This document shows, piece after piece, positions 60,222 through 64,000 of a stretch of DNA of 64,000 bases. Within the stretch, counting starts at the first letter, position 1, and every line of letters begins with the position of its first letter. Position numbers and translations under genes: made by a program. Origin of the DNA: Diacronema lutheri (Eukaryota > Haptophyta > Pavlovophyceae > Pavlovales > Pavlovaceae); assembly GCA_019448385.1 (NCBI GenBank), contig JAGTXO010000016.1, positions 124,001 to 188,000 on the forward strand, given 5' to 3'. The notes under the pieces are model-generated. The model saw nothing but the letters and a program-made list of their open reading frames with translations, did no database searches and had not been told where the DNA came from.

Positions 60222-63141
60222 ATGACTGTGCACGTCGCGCCGCACATTGCCGTGGAGCCGTCGGACAGCCTGCGCGAATCGCACGCGTCGAGCCGCCGCA
60301 CGTCGAGCCGTCAATCGGCCGCCCACGCGTCGGCCGTCGCGAACCACATCACGTCGTACGTGGAGCGCACGTTTTCGGCCGGCTCATCGGCGCTCAGCCT
60401 GATCATCGTCACCGACGTCGGCCCCGACCCCGACGACGCCAAGGCGCTGCTGATCACGGCGACGCTGCACTGCCAGCGGCTCGTCACGCTGCGTGCCGTG
60501 ATCGCCAACGGCGGCCACCAGGCGACGGAGCGCGCGCGGCTCGCGCGCTGCCTGCTCGATCACGTGGGCGCGCACCACGTCCCCGTCGGCGTCGGCTCGG
60601 CGGGCCACGTGTACACGCCGCAGCCGCACGAGTACGCGCTCGACGGGTACGAGCGCACGAGTGAGCGCGCGCTGCTCGACGGGCGCGAGCTCTTTGTTGA
60701 CGTGCTGCGGCGCGCGGCGCCGCGCTCGCTGCGCGTCGTGCTCATCTCGTCGCTGCGCGACTTTGCCGACGTCATCGCCGCGCACCCCGAGCTCGTGCTC
60801 GCCAAGGTGCACACGGTCGCGATCCAAGGCGGGCTGCAGCCGAGCGATTCCGGCGTCGCCGGCTGGGAGCCGGACTCGTCGGTGAACAACACCTTCGACA
60901 TGGCCGCCGCGCGCACCGTCTACTCGTTCTGCTTCTCGAGCGGGCTGCCGATGACCGTGACGAGCCGCAACGCCGTGCCGATGCTGCCGATGCAGCTCGC
61001 GCGCTCCTTCGCCGACCGGACGCACTGTCCGGTGATGCGCTACCTGGCTGAGGCGCAGTACTTTGGCCTCGAGGGGCTGTGGCGCAAGCTGTGCGCGGGC
61101 AAGCTACCGGCGCGCTGCACCAAGCAGTGGTTCTTCGAGACATTCTGCGGCGTCGCGCCCGCCGACTTCGAGGCGCGCGGCCTCGACGCGCTCGGCGCGG
61201 ACGTGCCGATCTCCGCACACCTCAACGGCTTCGTCAAGCCGTACGACGTCGTCTCGCTCATGACCGTCATCCCGCAGACGGCGGCGCTCTTCGCGGCGGA
61301 CGCGCGCTTTGAGTTCAACCAAACAAGCCATATGCTCCTCCTCGAGCCCAAGCACACCGTCGACGTCTCGCGCATGCTCAACCTCCTGCGCGAGACGTGC
61401 GCGCGCGTGCGTGTGGGGGCGCTTGAGGCGTCGCGCCGCGAGGCCGGTGCTCCGCGCCGCGCGGCCGGTGCTCCGCGTCGCGCGGCGCGCGGCGTGCGAG
61501 CGGTCGGCCGCGCGCTCGTAGGTGCCGGCGCTCACGCCGCCCGTCTCCGTCTCCGCGCGCGCACGCCCCGACACCCCGCGCGCCACCGCGCTGCCGCACG
61601 CCCCTCTCCTCCCGCCCGCCACCGCGCTGCCTCAGATACCACGAGGTCGTGCTTGCGACGAGCAAAAAGCGGCGCAGCGCAGCGGTTGCCCAAGGCAATG
61701 AGATCCGAAGGGCGCCGCGCCGCTCCGACCAGGTGCGCATGGCGCTGCGCTCGTCGCTTCGCTTCGTCGCAAATTTTGACCTCGGCGCGTTCGCGACCAA
61801 CACGCGCCGGCGCACCCGCGCGTCGGGCGTCGGCGCCCGCGCCGCCGTCGACGCGGCGGACGGCGCGGCGCGGGACGGCGACTCCGAACCCGGCAGCGCG
61901 CGCGGCGCGCCGAGCGGCTCTTTGGACGGCGGCTCGGAGACGTCTGACGCCAACGCGGGCGATGGAGGAGGAGGAGGAGGAGGAGGAGGAGGTGATGGGC
62001 TGCACGCCGCCGCACTCACATCGGACGAGATCGTCGACGTGCTCTCGCGGGCGGTCGAAGCGGCGCGGCACACGCAGCACGCCGTCACGCGCGGCGCGCT
62101 CGCGCTCGGCGTCTCGCTGCTCCTGCTCGCCGCGCTCGCAAAGCTCGTCGACGCCGCCGTGCTCCCGCGCGCGCGCGGCGGAGCCGCCGACGCCGGCGCC
62201 GCGGGCGGCTGGGCGCAGCTGAGCGCGCGCGCGCAGCGCGAGACCGTGCGTGACACGAGCTACTTGCTCGTTGGCGTTGTGGGCGTGCCGTTCGTGCTCG
62301 CGCCGCTCAGCCCGCTGCAACGCGACGCGCCGTGGATTCGCATCGCCGCCATGCTGCTCGGCCTTGCGCTCATCGCGTCGCAGCTCGCGACGCTCCCGCA
62401 GATCGCCGCCGAGTACGCCGGGCTGGGCGCAACGCCCTACGAGGACGAGCACGCCGCGCTGCACCCGAGCGCCGCCGAGTCGTACCGAGCGTGCAAGGTG
62501 GTGGAGCTCGCGTGCGTCGTGCTCGGCTTTTGGCTGCTGCCGCTGCTCCTCGTGCTACGAGCACTCTGCTCGCGCTTCCGCCGTTACGATCGGCCAGCCG
62601 CGCTGCTCGCGGCCGTGTGGCGCGTCGCCGGCGCGGCGCTCGCGCTCGCCGCGCTCGTGCAGCTCATCGGCGTGGCCAAGGCGCGCGCCTCATCGGCGAT
62701 GGACCTGTGGCGGCCGTGGTACGCGCCCGTCGCCTCCGCGCAGGCCGCGCTTCTTCTGCTGATTGGCATCAGCATGGCGACGGACTCCATTAGGGTGCGC
62801 GTCAGTGCGCTCCTTGCGCATGCATTCGCGGCGCGCGGCACCGTCGCGTCGCTCGCGCCGCTCATCGGGTACGGCTCGCTCGCGGGCGAGGCGGAGGCGC
62901 GCGAGCTGTGCGACGAGGCGACGCGCGCGTTCAACCCGTGCACGCTCGACGCCGAGCTGCGCAGAGCGCTGCTGCAGGGCGGGCTGCTTGCAATGCACGC
63001 GCTCGCGCCCATTCCGGGCCTCAAGCGCGCGCGCACGCGCCCGACGATGCGCGCGGCCGGCGCGGCCGGCGCCGACGGCGACGGCGCGCACGAGGACGGC
63101 GGCGACGCGGGCGCGGGCGTCGACGGGTTGCGCGCGCGCGC

Positions 63142-63172
<31 letters not shown>

Positions 63173-64000
63173 ATCGCAGCCAAGGACGCGGACGACATCT
63201 CGGCGGACGCATACGTCGTGCACTCCTTCGACGACGACGCGACGGACCGGACGGTTGCGCTCTGCCTGTGGGCGGAAGACTTTGAAGCGCGGCACCGGCG
63301 ACCACCAACGGTTTGGCTCAACCAGCTGTGCGCCGACATGTCGCTCACCACCGTCCAGCTGCTCGCCCACCTGCCCGTCTACCAGGCCAAATGCCACCGC
63401 CTCCTCGTCCTTGCCGGGCCATCGCTGCCTGAGCGGCTCTATGCGATGATGGAGGCGTACGTCTGGTTTGCGCTCGGTGGGCAGATGGAGGACGTGGACG
63501 TGCAGATCGCCGCCTCGGATGCGCGCTCCTCCTCGCGCATCGTCGCCGGCTTCGACGCGTTCCACGTGATGCACGCCATCGGCACGCAGAGCGCCGTCTC
63601 TGATCGGATCGTGCTCGCCGTCGAGCTCGCGACCGTGACCAATTTCAACGCCAAGGTCCGCGACCTGCTCCCCGCCGTGCACCGCGCGGGCGTCCTCTTC
63701 TCCGCGCGCGAGCGCGAGCGCACGTCGCTCAGGGCCGAGTCGCGCGCCTCGCCGCGCCCGGGCGACTCGGGCCTGCCCGAGCTGCCCAGCAGCGCGCGCC
63801 AGTTGATCCGCGCGAGCGCGGAGGGCGCGAGCGCGAGCTGCGCGGACCGCTCGCGCGCGCGCGCCGCGACGAGCCGCGGGGACTGGACCAACGGCGTGGC
63901 TGGGGGCCTCGGCCGCGCGCGTGGCCGCGCGACGACCGAGGCGCTTGAGCGCTTGAGCGCCGCCGCGCCGTCGGCGCCGTGCTTAGCAGCGTCTGCCCCA
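60222..64000 (+). CDS. Nucleoside-hydrolase-like domain fused to six-pass membrane and TIR-like domain, 3' end outside window
   Basis: Exon 1 60222-61396 and exon 2 61636 to the right edge; donor GTGCGC, acceptor CCTCAG, and the split codon AC/A gives LLRETYHEVVLATSKKR. At least 1,180 residues. The N-terminal 390 residues follow the inosine/uridine nucleoside hydrolase fold: IIVTDVGPDPDDAKALLI (metal-binding Asp cluster, variant of DTD.G.DDA.AL), VAIQGGLQPS, SVNNTFDMAAARTVYSF and GLPMTVTSRN. Exon 2 has a Gly run, about six hydrophobic segments (GVSLLLLAALAKLVDAAVL; VVLGFWLLPLLLVLRAL; AALLLLIGISMATDSI) and from about 916 a TIR-like module: DAYVVHSFDDDATD, PPTVWLNQLCADM, LAHLPVYQAKCHRLLVLAG, RLYAMMEAYVWFALGG. 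The membrane-TIR part is paralogous to the gene at 5.9-8.2 kb, which lacks the hydrolase. Confidence 0.8.

Noticed and set aside
1-64000. tRNA, rRNA or other structural RNA genes
   Set aside because: No cloverleaf or rRNA-like sequence was noticed by eye; a covariance search was not possible.

Overview
This window is nuclear DNA from a GC-rich (roughly 70% GC) unicellular eukaryote. Spliceosomal introns interrupt conserved eukaryotic genes. Most introns start GTGCGC and end GCAG, and at least one appears to use a GC donor. Gene content (NEDD8 E1, meiotic MND1, flavohemoglobin, sialidase, nucleotide-sugar transporter, TIR-like membrane proteins, Fanzor, hAT) and intron style suggest a microalga. 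A haptophyte is my best guess and a pelagophyte or similar lineage is possible; this is inference. I see no rRNA, tRNA, CRISPR or bacterial operon structure.

Region 1 (1-25.2 kb) is a tightly packed host-gene block, often in head-to-head pairs: UBA3 (-, cut by the left edge) with a membrane sialidase (+); MND1 (-) with a TPR-like protein (+); a six-pass membrane protein with a TIR-like domain (-) with a TBC1D5-like Rab GAP (+); an SLC35A-type nucleotide-sugar transporter (-) with a double-SET protein (+); CCDC124/Lso2 (+) converging on flavohemoglobin (-); and a 2,690-residue protein with two PHD fingers (-). Two genes, MND1 and CCDC124, appear to have a first coding exon consisting only of ATG.

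Region 2 (25.3-46.8 kb) is a block of mobile-element genes, all on the minus strand. A giant polyprotein system carries, in order, an unknown coiled N-terminus, an Ulp1-like cysteine protease domain, further degenerate protease-like segments, a YqaJ/lambda-exonuclease-like nuclease, a chromodomain and a Fanzor (eukaryotic TnpB-like RNA-guided nuclease) with an acidic Gly/Asp tail. Its two long reading frames share one register and nearly touch. Upstream lie a broken second Fanzor-like piece and a broken Helitron-type PIF1 helicase.

Region 3 (46.9-52.1 kb) is a 5.2-kb hAT-type DNA transposon. Its inverted ends are built from TGTAGGG heptamers, one base away from a telomere repeat. It has a two-exon BED/RNase-H/hATC transposase, subterminal GTGACG-type repeats, a passenger reading frame, an inverted fragment of a LINE endonuclease, and a small AT-rich foldback element near its right end.

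Region 4 (52.1-59.1 kb) holds a decayed orphan coding stretch and an apparently whole non-LTR retrotransposon ORF (1,493 residues) with a C-terminal restriction-like endonuclease. This is the family from which the fragment inside the hAT element came.

Region 5 (59.2-64 kb) returns to host genes: a small membrane protein (-) head to head with a large gene (+) that leaves the window. A phase-correct intron joins a nucleoside-hydrolase-like domain to six membrane segments and a TIR-like domain related to the one in region 1.
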